Shown here: positions 7,478-16,703 of the stretch, piece after piece
How positions within the stretch are numbered: the stretch's first letter is position 1
Layout: every line of letters begins with the position of its first letter
Assembly (NCBI GenBank): GCA_017435615.1
Contig: JAFSET010000074.1
Location: 1-38,762, forward strand
Direction of reading: 5' to 3'
Length of the DNA: 38,762 nt
Source of the DNA: Oscillospiraceae bacterium
GTDB taxonomy: Bacteria; Bacillota; Clostridia; Oscillospirales; Oscillospiraceae
Translations under genes and position numbers: made by a program
Notes under the pieces: model-generated
What the model saw: only the letters and a program-made list of their open reading frames with translations
What the model was told of the DNA's origin: nothing
Databases searched by the model: none

Positions 7478-9661
7478 ATGGAAAGTTTCGCGGAACATTA
7501 CGGTGCTATGTACCAAACCGTAAACCGGTGTATGCCCGGGGTGGATATGACCTTGATCGACAAGGCCGTGGAGTACGCCCAGGACAAACATAAACATCAA
7601 AAACGCAAGGACGGCTCGCCGTACATCATTCACCCTTTGGCAGTGGCAGAGATCGTGGCGGAGATGGGTCTGGATGTGGACGCCATTTTGGGCGCGCTGC
7701 TCCACGACTGCATCGAAGATACCGATGCCTCCCACGATGATATCGCCCGGCTGTTCGGCAACACCACCGCGGAATTGGTGGAGGGCGTCACCAAGCTGAC
7801 CCGGGCCAATTTCGCCAGCTCCGAGGAGCAGCAGATGGAAAATCTGCGCAAGATGTTTATGGCTATGTCCAAGGACATCCGGGTGGTGCTGATCAAGATC
7901 GCTGACCGGCTGCACAATATGCGCACCATGCAGTATCAGACCCCGGCAAAGCAGATCAGCAAATGCCGGGAGACCATGGATATTTATGCCCCCCTGGCTC
8001 ACCGGCTTGGTATGCAGAAGATCAAATGGGAGTTAGAGGATATTGCGCTGAGGTATCTGGACCCGGCCTCCTATGAGAATATCACCGCCTACCTGCAGGC
8101 CCACAAAGAGCAGGACGAGGCCTTTATGCACACCATTCAGGACCGGATCACCCAACGGCTGTCCGCCATGGGGATCCACAACACCACCTACGGCCGGATC
8201 AAGCACGTGTACTCCATCTACCGGAAAATGAACCTGCAGGACAAGACCATCGATGAGCTGTATGACATTTACGCCTTCCGGGTCATTGTGGATACCATCC
8301 CCAACTGCTACAACGTTTTGGGCCATATCCACGACCTGTTTAACCTGGTCCCCGGCCGGTTTAAGGATTATATCTCCACCCCCAAGCCCAATATGTACCA
8401 AAGCCTGCACACCACCGTCATCGGCTCCCAGGGTATTCCCTTTGAGGTGCAGATCCGCACCTGGGATATGCACCACACCGCCGAATACGGTATCGCGGCC
8501 CACTGGAAATACAAGCAGGGCTCCGGTGACGGCAATGAAAAGGACTTTGAGTGGGTGCGAAGACTGCTGGAAAGCCAGCAGGATACCGACGCGGAGGACT
8601 ATGTCAGCTCTCTGAAGATCGATATGTTTGACGATGAGGTCTTCGTCTTCACCCCCAAGGGCAAGATCGTCTCTCTGCCTGCCGGCTCCACCCCCATCGA
8701 CTTTGCCTATGCCATCCATTCCGGCGTGGGCAATGCCCTGGTGGGTGCCAAGGTAAACAACCGGATCTGCAACATCGATACCCCCCTGGAAAACGGCGAC
8801 ATTGTGGAGATCATCACCTCCAAATCCGCCAAGGGTCCCAGCCGTGACTGGCTGAATATCTGCCAGTCCAACCAGGCCCGTACCAAGATCAAGCAGTGGT
8901 TTAAAAAGGAAAAACGGGAGGAAAATGTCCTCCACGGCCGCTCCAGCTTTGAAGCGGAAATGCGCCGCCTGACCCTGCCGCTGCCCGGTCAGATGGACAG
9001 CGAGCTGGAGCAGCAGCTCCTGAAAAAGCTGTCCTTTGACAACTGGGACGATATGTATGCCGCCATCGGCTACGGCGGCCTGACTGCCACCAAGGCGGTA
9101 GGCCGTATCCGGGACGATATCCACCGGGCCACCAAGGCTCACACCACCGACAAATCCGCCAACCCCCTGAAGCTGACCCCGGAGGAGGTGCGGCAGAACC
9201 GCCACGCGGTCAACGGTGTCATCGTGGAGGATATCGAATCGTGTATGATCAAATTCTCCAAGTGCTGCACCCCGGTGCCCGGTGACGCCATTGTGGGCTT
9301 TATCACCAAGGGCTTCGGCGTGTCGGTCCACCGGGCAGACTGCCCCAACACCCGGCACCGGGACGATCCCCGGCAGTCCGCCCGTTGGGTCCGGGTCCGC
9401 TGGGCCACCCAGGATGAGCAGCCCTTCGACACCACCCTGGAGCTGGACTGCATCACCCGTGACGGCCTGCTGCTGGATGTGGCAACGGCTATGACCACCG
9501 CCCGTGTCCGGGTCAAGGAGCTGTCCGGCAAGGACCTGCCCGGCGGACGCAGTGTGTTTACCGTCCGTTTCGAAGTCAAGAATGTGGGCGAATTGGAAGC
9601 CATCCGTACCCGGCTGCTGAATATCCGGGACGTCACCGGCTCCCGCCGCGGACAGAATTAA
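7478..9661 (+). CDS. relA: Bifunctional (p)ppGpp synthetase/hydrolase Rel
   Basis: This 727-residue enzyme makes and degrades the stringent-response alarmone (p)ppGpp. The HD hydrolase domain is intact: HP at 52-53, HD at 76-77 and ED at 80-81. The synthetase domain contains RFKDYISTPKPNMYQSLHT. A TGS domain (VFVFTPKGKIVSLPAGSTP), a zinc-finger/conserved-cysteine region (CCTPVPGDAIVG...RADCPN) and a C-terminal ACT domain follow, so the regulatory half that reads the ribosome is complete. Because both catalytic halves look functional, this is probably the organism's main Rel enzyme. ATG 7478 follows AAAGGAG in the end of recJ; the two are probably cotranscribed. Confidence 0.95.
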   Translation: MESFAEHYGAMYQTVNRCMPGVDMTLIDKAVEYAQDKHKHQKRKDGSPYIIHPLAVAEIVAEMGLDVDAILGALLHDCIEDTDASHDDIARLFGNTTAELVEGVTKLTRANFASSEEQQMENLRKMFMAMSKDIRVVLIKIADRLHNMRTMQYQTPAKQISKCRETMDIYAPLAHRLGMQKIKWELEDIALRYLDPASYENITAYLQAHKEQDEAFMHTIQDRITQRLSAMGIHNTTYGRIKHVYSIYRKMNLQDKTIDELYDIYAFRVIVDTIPNCYNVLGHIHDLFNLVPGRFKDYISTPKPNMYQSLHTTVIGSQGIPFEVQIRTWDMHHTAEYGIAAHWKYKQGSGDGNEKDFEWVRRLLESQQDTDAEDYVSSLKIDMFDDEVFVFTPKGKIVSLPAGSTPIDFAYAIHSGVGNALVGAKVNNRICNIDTPLENGDIVEIITSKSAKGPSRDWLNICQSNQARTKIKQWFKKEKREENVLHGRSSFEAEMRRLTLPLPGQMDSELEQQLLKKLSFDNWDDMYAAIGYGGLTATKAVGRIRDDIHRATKAHTTDKSANPLKLTPEEVRQNRHAVNGVIVEDIESCMIKFSKCCTPVPGDAIVGFITKGFGVSVHRADCPNTRHRDDPRQSARWVRVRWATQDEQPFDTTLELDCITRDGLLLDVATAMTTARVRVKELSGKDLPGGRSVFTVRFEVKNVGELEAIRTRLLNIRDVTGSRRGQN

Positions 9662-9690
9662 TGCCAGTTTGCAGAACGGATAAACATTTT

Positions 9691-9776
9691 GTAGGGACAC
9701 CCCTCCCGGGGTGTCCGCAAAGATGAATACTTCTCAAAATCTATCATTTCGGACACCCCGGGAGGGGTGTCCCTAC
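9691..9776. repeat. Long perfect inverted repeat between rel and dtd
   Basis: Bases 9691-9717 (starting GTAGGGACACCCCTCCC) and 9750-9776 are perfect 27-base reverse complements around a 32-base AT-rich centre. Each arm is also internally near-palindromic (GGACACCCCTCCCGGGGTGTCC-like), so alternative folds are possible. It may end the rel transcript or be a small mobile palindromic element. There is no coding potential. Confidence 0.85.
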
Positions 9777-9828
9777 GAGATTTGATAAAGCGTTCAATAA
9801 GCAGAAAGTTGCAAAAGGATATAATTTT

Positions 9829-10293
9829 ATGAGAGCAGTACTGACAAGAGTAAAGTCCGCCGCGGTGGACATTGACGGCGTTACCGTAGGAAAGATCGGT
9901 CAGGGCTTTTTGATCCTGTTGGGGGTCGGCCCGGAGGATACCCCGGAAAAATGCCGCTATTTGGCGGAAAAAGCCCTGGGTCTGCGGGTCTTTGAGGACG
10001 AAAACGGCAAAATGAACCGTTCCCTGGAGGATGTGGGCGGACAGGTGCTGGTGGTCAGCCAGTTTACCCTTTACGGCAACTGTCGCAAGGGCCGCCGTCC
10101 CAGCTTTACCGATGCCGCGCCCCCGGATCTGGGCAATGCCCTGTATGAAGAATTTTTGCGGTGCTGTGCCGACCTGGGGTATCCCCCGGAGCATGGCGTT
10201 TTCGGCGCGGATATGCAGGTATCCTCCGTCAACGACGGCCCCGTCACCCTGATTTTGGACACCGACCAGTTGATGGATACGCCACGCAGATAA
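9829..10293 (+). CDS. dtd: D-aminoacyl-tRNA deacylase
   Basis: This 154-residue protein is a full-length DTD. It hydrolyses D-amino acids, and glycine mischarged on tRNA-Ala, from tRNA, protecting translation fidelity. The two cross-subunit active-site motifs are visible: SQFTLYG (residues about 77-83) and NDGPVT (about 137-142; the family motif is NxGPVT). The N-terminus MRAVLTRV...VGKIGQGFLILLGV is typical. ATG 9829 follows AAAGGA. It lies downstream of recJ-rel, as in many Firmicutes, but a 167-base gap with a large inverted repeat separates it from rel, so it may have separate transcription. Confidence 0.95.
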   Translation: MRAVLTRVKSAAVDIDGVTVGKIGQGFLILLGVGPEDTPEKCRYLAEKALGLRVFEDENGKMNRSLEDVGGQVLVVSQFTLYGNCRKGRRPSFTDAAPPDLGNALYEEFLRCCADLGYPPEHGVFGADMQVSSVNDGPVTLILDTDQLMDTPRR

Positions 10294-10302
10294 GCCATGA
10301 TA

Positions 10303-10333
10303 AAGGGGGCCTTGCAAAAAGCAAGGTCCCCTT
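10303..10333 (+). terminator. Terminator after dtd
   Basis: A 13-bp stem (10303-10315 with 10321-10333, one G-T pair) and an AAAAA loop begin 10 bases after the dtd stop. The trailing T run is weak. Confidence 0.75.
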
Positions 10334-10385
10334 AATTTAATAACCTGTTTGGTGTTGCCTGAATTGTAAACTTTTTTAGGTGCTC

Positions 10386-10413
10386 TTGCAATTCTTTTCC
10401 GATGTGGTAAACT
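10386..10413 (+). promoter_or_regulatory. Probable promoter of the second ABC exporter operon
   Basis: TTGCAA (10386-10391), a 16-base spacer and TAAACT (10408-10413, 4 of 6 consensus) lie 39 bases before the start at 10452. Confidence 0.45.
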
Positions 10414-10451
10414 ATAGGAAAAAAGCTATGCAATAAGGAGGAAACGATCTG

Positions 10452-12200
10452 ATGATCAGGCGTTTAGCCCGGTGCATCCGGGAGTACAAATGGCCGGCAG
10501 TCCTCAGTCCGCTGTGTATGATCGGTGAAGTGGCCATGGAGGTCACCATTCCCTTGGTGATGGCGGATCTTTATGACTACGGCATTGTCATGAGCAATAT
10601 GGAATATGTGGTGCAAAAGGCCATATTGCTGGTGATCTGCGCGTTGGCTTCCCTGGCCTTCGGCTCTGCCTCGGCATTTTTCGCCGCCAAGGCCGCCACA
10701 GGCTTTGCCAAAAATCTGCGCCACGATATGTACCACCACGTCCAAAGCTTCAGCTTCAGCAACATTGACAAATTCTCCACGGCCTCCATCGTGACCCGGC
10801 TGACCTCCGATGTTGCCAATTTGCAGATGACCTTCCAAATGATGATCCGTATGGCCATCCGCAGCCCCATGATGCTGATTTTGGCCATGATCTCCGCTAT
10901 GGGCATCAATGTGCGGCTGAGCCTTGTTTTCTGCGCCGCACTGCCGATTTTGATCTTTGCCCTAGTGATGCTGGTGCCCTTTGTATTTAAGATCTTCGAC
11001 CGGGTGTTCAAAACCTATGACAAGCTCAATACCGTGGTGCAGGAAAATGTCCACGGCATCCGGGTAGTCAAATCCTTCGTCCGGGAGGAAAAAGAGACGG
11101 AAAAATTCACCGGCATCTCCGGCTCCATTTACAAGGATTTTTGCACCGCTGAGCGCATTATGGCCTTAAACAGCCCCATTATGCAGTTCTGCGTTTACGG
11201 CTGTATGCTGGCGATCTCCTGGTTCGGTGCCAATATGGTCATTGCCTCCGGCAACGATCCGGCCCTGGGCCTGACCACCGGTCAGCTCAGCTCCATGTTT
11301 ACCTATACCACCCAGATCCTCAGCTCCCTGATGATGTTCAGCATGGTTTTCGTGATGCTGACCATGAGCCGGGCTCCGATGAAGCGCTGCTTTGAGCTGC
11401 TCAGCGAGGAGCCGAACCTGGTCTCTCCCGCGCAGGACGCTGTGATGCAGGTGTCCGACGGCTCCATCGATTTTGAACATGTCAGCTTCCGCTACTCTGC
11501 CAGTGCCAAGCACCGGGCCTTAAAGGAAGTGGAGCTGCACATTCCCAGCGGTGCCACCGTGGGCATTTTAGGCGGTACCGGCTCCAGCAAGACCACCCTG
11601 GTGCAGCTCATTCCCCGGCTTTACGATGTCACCGAAGGCTGTGTCAAGGTCGGCGGCGTGGATGTGCGGAATTATGACCTGGAGGTGCTCCGGGATCAGG
11701 TTGCGATGGTGCTGCAGAAAAATGTGCTGTTTTCCGGCACCATCAAAGAAAACCTCCGCTGGGGCAATCCCAACGCCACCGACGAAGAGCTGGAACGGGC
11801 CTGCCGTTTGGCCTGCGCCCATGATTTTATCACCGGCTTCCCCGATGGCTATGACACCCATATCGAGCAGGGTGGTACCAACGTCTCCGGCGGACAGAAG
11901 CAGCGGCTGTGTATTGCCCGCGCGCTGCTGAAAAAACCGAAGATCCTGATTCTGGATGACTCCACCTCTGCTGTGGACACCCGTACCGACGCTATGATCC
12001 GGCAGGCCTTCCGGGAGGAGATCCCCGGCACCACCAAGCTGATCATTGCCCAGCGTGTGGCCTCTGTGCAGGATGCGGATATGATCGTGATCCTGGACAA
12101 CGGTATGGTGGCCGATGTGGGTACCCATGAAGATCTTTTACAGTCCTCTGCCATTTACAAAGAGGTTTACGACTCTCAGCAAAAGGGAGGTGACCGGTAA
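10452..12200 (+). CDS. ABC exporter half-transporter, degenerate-site subunit
   Basis: This 582-residue protein has an N-terminal exporter membrane domain (about residues 15-310) and a C-terminal ATPase domain. The signature VSGGQKQR is canonical. Three positions deviate: Walker A reads GGTGSSKTT (Ser for the middle Gly), Walker B reads LILDDSTSAVD (Asp for the catalytic Glu), and the H-loop reads IIAQRVAS (Gln for His). These fit the inactive-site subunit of an asymmetric heterodimer; the next gene has an intact set. ATG 10452 follows AAGGAGG. The stop overlaps the next start by one base (TAATG). Substrate unknown; multidrug or lipid export is the usual guess for the family. Confidence 0.9.
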   Translation: MIRRLARCIREYKWPAVLSPLCMIGEVAMEVTIPLVMADLYDYGIVMSNMEYVVQKAILLVICALASLAFGSASAFFAAKAATGFAKNLRHDMYHHVQSFSFSNIDKFSTASIVTRLTSDVANLQMTFQMMIRMAIRSPMMLILAMISAMGINVRLSLVFCAALPILIFALVMLVPFVFKIFDRVFKTYDKLNTVVQENVHGIRVVKSFVREEKETEKFTGISGSIYKDFCTAERIMALNSPIMQFCVYGCMLAISWFGANMVIASGNDPALGLTTGQLSSMFTYTTQILSSLMMFSMVFVMLTMSRAPMKRCFELLSEEPNLVSPAQDAVMQVSDGSIDFEHVSFRYSASAKHRALKEVELHIPSGATVGILGGTGSSKTTLVQLIPRLYDVTEGCVKVGGVDVRNYDLEVLRDQVAMVLQKNVLFSGTIKENLRWGNPNATDEELERACRLACAHDFITGFPDGYDTHIEQGGTNVSGGQKQRLCIARALLKKPKILILDDSTSAVDTRTDAMIRQAFREEIPGTTKLIIAQRVASVQDADMIVILDNGMVADVGTHEDLLQSSAIYKEVYDSQQKGGDR

Positions 12201-14098
12201 TGCCACCTGTAAGAATGAGAGGTGACGGCCGCAAGGCCAAAAACCCCGGCAAGACCCTGTTGCGGCTACTGAGCTACATGCGCAAATATATCCCCATTCT
12301 GCTTTTGGTGCTGGTGTGCATCGTGGTCACCGCTTTGGCGCAGACCACCGGCAGCCAGTCCATTGGCACATTAGTAGACGATTATATCCTGCCGATGGTG
12401 CAGACCGGCTCTACCGACTTTTCACCCCTGATCGGCTACCTGATCAAGATCGCCTGCATCTTCGGTGCCGGTATGATCGCCGCCTTTTTGAACCAGTTCT
12501 TGATGGTCAGCGTCAGCCAGGGCACCCAAAAGGTGATCCGTGACGAGCTGTTCACCAAAATGCAGCGGCTGCCGCTGCGGTACTTCGATACCAACACCGC
12601 CGGTAATATCATGTCCCGGTATACCAGTGACATCGATACCCTGCGGCAAATGGTCTCCCAGTCCATCCCCCAGTGCATTTCCTCCATTATCACCCTGACC
12701 GTTGTCTTCATTGCCATGCTCCGGGCCTCCTGGATCTTGACCTGTGTGATCTTGGTCACCGTGAGCTGTATTCTCTTTGCCACCGTCACGGTAGTGGGCA
12801 AGGCCGGAAAATACTTTATCGGCCAGCAGCGCTCCCTGGGCGCGCTGAACGGCTTCGTGGAGGAGATGATCAGCGGTCAAAAGGTGGTCAAGGTCTTTAA
12901 CCACGAGGAAACCTGCAAGGAAGAATTTGACCGGCTCAATGAGGAGCTGTGCCAAAACGCCTATACCGCCGGCAAGCTCAGCAACCTGATGGGTCCGCTG
13001 AACAACAACCTGGGTTATATCCAGTACGCCGTTTTGGCGGTGGTGGGCGGCATTATTGTGGTGGCCTCGGACAGCACTCTGCTGACCCTGGGCAACCTGA
13101 TGACCTTTATGCTGCTGTCCCGGTCCTTCAATATGCCCATTTCCCAGGTCAGTAACCAGATCAACTCCATCGTCATGGCCCTGGCCGGCGCGGAACGGGT
13201 CTTTGAAATGATGGACGAGGAGCCGGAGGTGGACGACGGCTATGTGACTTTGGTCAACGCCAAAATCGACGAAAACGGCAGCATCACCGAGACGAAGGAG
13301 CGTACCGGCCACTGGGCCTGGCGGCATCCCCATCAGGCTGACGGTACGGTGACCTACACGGAGCTGAAGGGTGATATTACCATGTACAATGTGGACTTTG
13401 GCTATGTGCCGGAGAAAACGGTGCTGCACGATATCTCCCTGTACGCCACGCCGGGACAGAAGATCGCCTTTGTAGGCGCAACCGGCGCAGGCAAGACCAC
13501 CATTACCAACCTGATCAACCGGTTTTATGACATCGATGACGGCAAGATTCGTTACGACGGCATCAACATCAACAAGATCTGCAAGGCGGACCTGCGCCGT
13601 TCCCTGGGCATCGTGCTGCAGGATACCAACCTGTTCACCGGCTCGGTGATGGACAATATCCGCTACGGCAAGCTGGATGCCACCGACGAGGAATGTATTC
13701 ACGCCGCCAAGCTGGCCAATGCCCACGATTTCATCACCCGGCTGCCGGACGGCTACGACACCATGCTCACCGGCAACGGTGCCAACCTGTCCCAGGGTCA
13801 GCGGCAGCTTATTGCCATTGCCCGGGCGGCAGTGGCGGATCCTCCGGTGATGATTTTGGACGAGGCGACCTCCTCCATCGATACACGTACCGAGGCCCTG
13901 GTGCAAAAGGGTATGGACGCGCTGATGAAGGGCCGGACCACCTTTGTGATCGCCCACCGGCTGTCTACGGTTATGAATTCCGACTGCATTATGGTTTTGG
14001 AGCAGGGCCGGATCATTGAACGGGGCACCCACGAAGAACTGATTGCCCAAAAGGGTACCTACTATCAGCTCTACACCGGCGCCTTTGAATTGGAATAA
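12200..14098 (+). CDS. ABC exporter half-transporter, catalytically competent subunit
   Basis: This 632-residue partner of the preceding gene has intact Walker A (VGATGAGKTT), an LSQGQRQL signature, Walker B with Glu (VMILDEATSSID) and an H-loop His (VIAHRLST). A basic N-terminus (VRMRGDGRKAKNPGK) precedes six membrane helices. An insertion of about 45 residues (about 352-396, with NAKIDENGSITETKERTGHWAWRH-like sequence) lies between the membrane and ATPase domains, as is common in this subfamily. ATG 12200 follows a near-perfect GGAGGTGA and overlaps the upstream stop by one base, so translation is coupled. Confidence 0.9.
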   Translation: MPPVRMRGDGRKAKNPGKTLLRLLSYMRKYIPILLLVLVCIVVTALAQTTGSQSIGTLVDDYILPMVQTGSTDFSPLIGYLIKIACIFGAGMIAAFLNQFLMVSVSQGTQKVIRDELFTKMQRLPLRYFDTNTAGNIMSRYTSDIDTLRQMVSQSIPQCISSIITLTVVFIAMLRASWILTCVILVTVSCILFATVTVVGKAGKYFIGQQRSLGALNGFVEEMISGQKVVKVFNHEETCKEEFDRLNEELCQNAYTAGKLSNLMGPLNNNLGYIQYAVLAVVGGIIVVASDSTLLTLGNLMTFMLLSRSFNMPISQVSNQINSIVMALAGAERVFEMMDEEPEVDDGYVTLVNAKIDENGSITETKERTGHWAWRHPHQADGTVTYTELKGDITMYNVDFGYVPEKTVLHDISLYATPGQKIAFVGATGAGKTTITNLINRFYDIDDGKIRYDGININKICKADLRRSLGIVLQDTNLFTGSVMDNIRYGKLDATDEECIHAAKLANAHDFITRLPDGYDTMLTGNGANLSQGQRQLIAIARAAVADPPVMILDEATSSIDTRTEALVQKGMDALMKGRTTFVIAHRLSTVMNSDCIMVLEQGRIIERGTHEELIAQKGTYYQLYTGAFELE

Positions 14099-14103
14099 AT
14101 CCA

Positions 14104-14134
14104 AACGGGGAACGATTTCGCATCGTTCCCCGTT
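14104..14134 (+). terminator. Terminator of the second ABC operon
   Basis: A 13-bp perfect stem (14104-14116 with 14122-14134) with loop TTCGC starts six bases after the stop codon at 14098. There is no long T run. Confidence 0.75.
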
Positions 14135-14232
14135 CATTATCCCAATGTGCTGATAAATTTTTCCATATATGGGACAAAAACGGTACATCCCTTGTGATAA
14201 AGTGCTTTCAGCATGAATATACGTTGTCAGAA

Positions 14233-14260
14233 TTGATGCTTTTATGTTATATTATATAAA
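14233..14260 (+). promoter_or_regulatory. Promoter of the 303-residue unknown gene
   Basis: TTGATG (14233-14238), a 16-base spacer and TATAAA (14255-14260) occur in AT-rich DNA just before AAGGAGG and the start at 14280. Confidence 0.6.
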
Positions 14261-14279
14261 AATAAGGAGGATTGTCATA

Positions 14280-15191
14280 ATGAACAGAAGCAGCAACAGA
14301 AACGATGTATTAAAATGCTTTGATTTATACTATCAAAAACTGAAAAATTACTCTTTTGAGAGCAAAAAACTGTTAAAAACCGCCATTGAGAAGGATGTCT
14401 GGCCTTTAGTTTTTCGTGACTTTTCCCCCAGAACATTAACGGTCAGAAAACCGGAAGACGGCGGAATTACCATCGAAGAATTCCGCAAAAAAGCCATTGA
14501 CTTCCTAAGCCTGAACTATTCCCGCTATTTTTCAGAGAACCCCCTGGCCTATTACGAGTATGACGAGCTGACAAAGGCCATCCCTTGCGCCGATTTTGAA
14601 CAGTGGCATCAAAATATGTGCGAGTCTTTGCTCAGATTGATCAATGCGCGTTACTGTGACCGGAAAGAAAACACCAAAAACCTTGTTGCCGTGTCTTACG
14701 GAAAAGCGCAGAAGATCATCAATATGATGTTTAAATACCTGTATTGCTTTGATTGTGCAGATCGCTATCTTGAAAAATTTCAGAATTGCCACATGACCAT
14801 CGATGCTGTGATCATCGACTGGTTTGCAGATGTTGCGCTTCCTGCATTATCCGGTAAGTCAGAAAAATTCCTAAACTCTGGAACTATTAAGTGGAGCAAA
14901 GCGTTCCACAGGGGCAGCATGACTGAACCAAATACATATCTTTGGTATCAGAAACAAATAAAGCAGTTTTTGAAAATCTCTTACCTGGATCAAGATGGAC
15001 AAAAGCTTACACCTTTCCTTGCGGAATTTTACGCCTGGCCTGAGGAGCAATGGCTCAAGGCAACCAAGGCGTGGCTGTCGCTGGATGTAAATCGGACAGA
15101 TTATCCCGCGTATGACGATAAAAACCTTGCAGACTATGCACAGCGGATTTCAGAATGTATCTGTAAACGCAGCATGGCAGAACTGCTGTAA
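14280..15191 (+). CDS. Uncharacterised 303-residue protein
   Basis: I do not recognise a family. The protein is soluble in appearance, mostly helical and rich in aromatic residues and lysine, with no signal peptide or membrane segment. Conserved-looking blocks are SYGKAQKIINMMFKYLYCFD (residues about 139-158) and CHMTIDAVIIDWF, followed by a Trp/Tyr-rich C-terminal half. ATG 14280 is chosen because AAGGAGG lies 10 bases upstream; the longer reading from 14244 overlaps the promoter. Base composition is much more AT-rich than the ABC genes on its left. It converges on the DUF4143 ATPase gene, and the two may have arrived together. Confidence 0.8.
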   Translation: MNRSSNRNDVLKCFDLYYQKLKNYSFESKKLLKTAIEKDVWPLVFRDFSPRTLTVRKPEDGGITIEEFRKKAIDFLSLNYSRYFSENPLAYYEYDELTKAIPCADFEQWHQNMCESLLRLINARYCDRKENTKNLVAVSYGKAQKIINMMFKYLYCFDCADRYLEKFQNCHMTIDAVIIDWFADVALPALSGKSEKFLNSGTIKWSKAFHRGSMTEPNTYLWYQKQIKQFLKISYLDQDGQKLTPFLAEFYAWPEEQWLKATKAWLSLDVNRTDYPAYDDKNLADYAQRISECICKRSMAELL

Positions 15192-15280
15192 CTGTTCTTA
15201 TTTTGAATTTGTGTATGCTTCGACTGTCCACTGAGATTACCCATATGAGGTCGTATTTAGCTGCACGAGGACAGGAGGAT

Positions 15281-16645
15281 TTATATTCTATCGAATTTGC
15301 CGTCTGCAAGATCCTTTGCCACAAACGGGATGAAGTAAAACGGCACAGTGAGCAGCTTCTGTCCAGGATCATAGCCGTAGTTATTCCTGGAAACCTTAAT
15401 GGCATATTCGAACTTGTTATGGTTTGCGAATTTTTCAAGGGAGTTAAGTGTACCTCTGCCTTTTTTGACATCGAGTGGATACAATTTACTGTTGGACTCA
15501 ATAATAAATTCAAGCTCTGCGGACGACTTACCGCGCCAATAGAACAATTTATGCTCTTTTGCAACCAATTCGTTAGCAACAAAGTTTTCAAAGAATATTC
15601 CAGACAAAGTATTATCTCTTTCGCTTGATACAAACGAAGCCGCATTGATACCACTTTGGTATGAGAACATGCCAATATCTCCGAGGAACAGACGGAAATT
15701 GCTTTCGCGATCCGGAATAAGCGGCGTTGTAATGTGTTCTTTCAATTGGAAAGACTGATTGACAACGTGCGCCATTGTGAGCCACTGAATTGCGGTTGCA
15801 TAATCTCTTGTTTTGCTCTTTTCTTCAATAAGTCCGGGAGAAAAATTTCTGGATTCCTTATTCAGCTCCCTATAAATATTCTGAAATAGAACACGAGAGC
15901 GCAATACCGCTTCCTGGCTTGCCTGATAAAGCTCCATATCAGAAAGATAGTTGTCGTACAGGGCTTTCAGAATTTCTCTTGCCTCAAGAAGATCACCTGC
16001 GTCAATATATGCTTCCACCGCCTCGGGCATACCGCCTACAAGCAGATATTTATATATCTGCTCCATTGCTAATTCGTGAATTTGAGGTTCCAGTGGCTGC
16101 CTTTTTTCATAAGCCTCTTGAATGACATCATAGAGCATCTTGTTGTTATTCATTAAGAACTCATCAAAGGTCATCGGATAAATCGTTATCTGATTGATTT
16201 TTCCGACAGGGAAAAGGAATTTATCATTTTCTCTTGATCCTCTTTTGTGTGTTTCCCTTTGAAGCTTAATACGAACCATTGATCCGGTGGCAATAACGGG
16301 GATCTCTCTAAAGTCCTGACAAAAATATTTGAGCGAAGATATAATATTGGGACATTCCTGTACCTCATCAAAGATCAACAAAGTCTTTTCGTTTATTTGC
16401 CTTCCTTTACGCAACGATATATATTCAATAATTTTTTCAGCGTTGGCGGTTTTAGAACAGAATTCACGGATCTCGTCTTCTTTTTTGCAATCAACATAGA
16501 TGTAGCTGTTTTTATAGTGGGTTTTGGCAAAAAGCTCTTGAACAAGATAGGTTTTACCAACCTGTCTTGCTCCCCAAACAATCAAAGGCTTCTTGCGTTT
16601 GTTGTTATTCCAATCTATTATTTTTTGCAATGCAATTCGTTCCAT
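15281..16645 (-). CDS. AAA family ATPase with C-terminal DUF4143
   Basis: This 454-residue protein is a full-length member of the AAA_14/DUF4143 family. Walker A is GARQVGKT (residues about 25-32), Walker B is LLIFDEVQ (about 89-96), and IPVIATGSM matches the sensor region. The C-terminal DUF4143 domain holds a restriction-nuclease-like pattern (AELEFIIES...LYPLDVKKG). The family is widespread in anaerobes, often in variable genomic spots, with no settled function. Start ATG 16645 follows GGAGG at 7 bases. It has its own promoter with spaced TTGCACC repeats upstream. Codon use is AT-rich, unlike the flanking transketolase, which suggests horizontal transfer. Confidence 0.9.
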   Translation of the reverse strand: MERIALQKIIDWNNNKRKKPLIVWGARQVGKTYLVQELFAKTHYKNSYIYVDCKKEDEIREFCSKTANAEKIIEYISLRKGRQINEKTLLIFDEVQECPNIISSLKYFCQDFREIPVIATGSMVRIKLQRETHKRGSRENDKFLFPVGKINQITIYPMTFDEFLMNNNKMLYDVIQEAYEKRQPLEPQIHELAMEQIYKYLLVGGMPEAVEAYIDAGDLLEAREILKALYDNYLSDMELYQASQEAVLRSRVLFQNIYRELNKESRNFSPGLIEEKSKTRDYATAIQWLTMAHVVNQSFQLKEHITTPLIPDRESNFRLFLGDIGMFSYQSGINAASFVSSERDNTLSGIFFENFVANELVAKEHKLFYWRGKSSAELEFIIESNSKLYPLDVKKGRGTLNSLEKFANHNKFEYAIKVSRNNYGYDPGQKLLTVPFYFIPFVAKDLADGKFDRI

Positions 16646-16674
16646 AGATAAACCTCCAAGGATATGATATGCAT

Positions 16675-16703
16675 ATTATATTATAATTTGCACCAATTTT
16701 CAA
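16675..16703 (-). promoter_or_regulatory. Promoter of the DUF4143 ATPase
   Basis: On the minus strand, TTGAAA (16698-16703), a 17-base spacer and a perfect TATAAT (16675-16680) lie 29 bases before the start codon. Confidence 0.8.

Noticed and set aside
9661-9828. tRNA or small RNA gene between rel and dtd
   Set aside because: The inverted repeat does not fold as a cloverleaf and there is no clear promoter.
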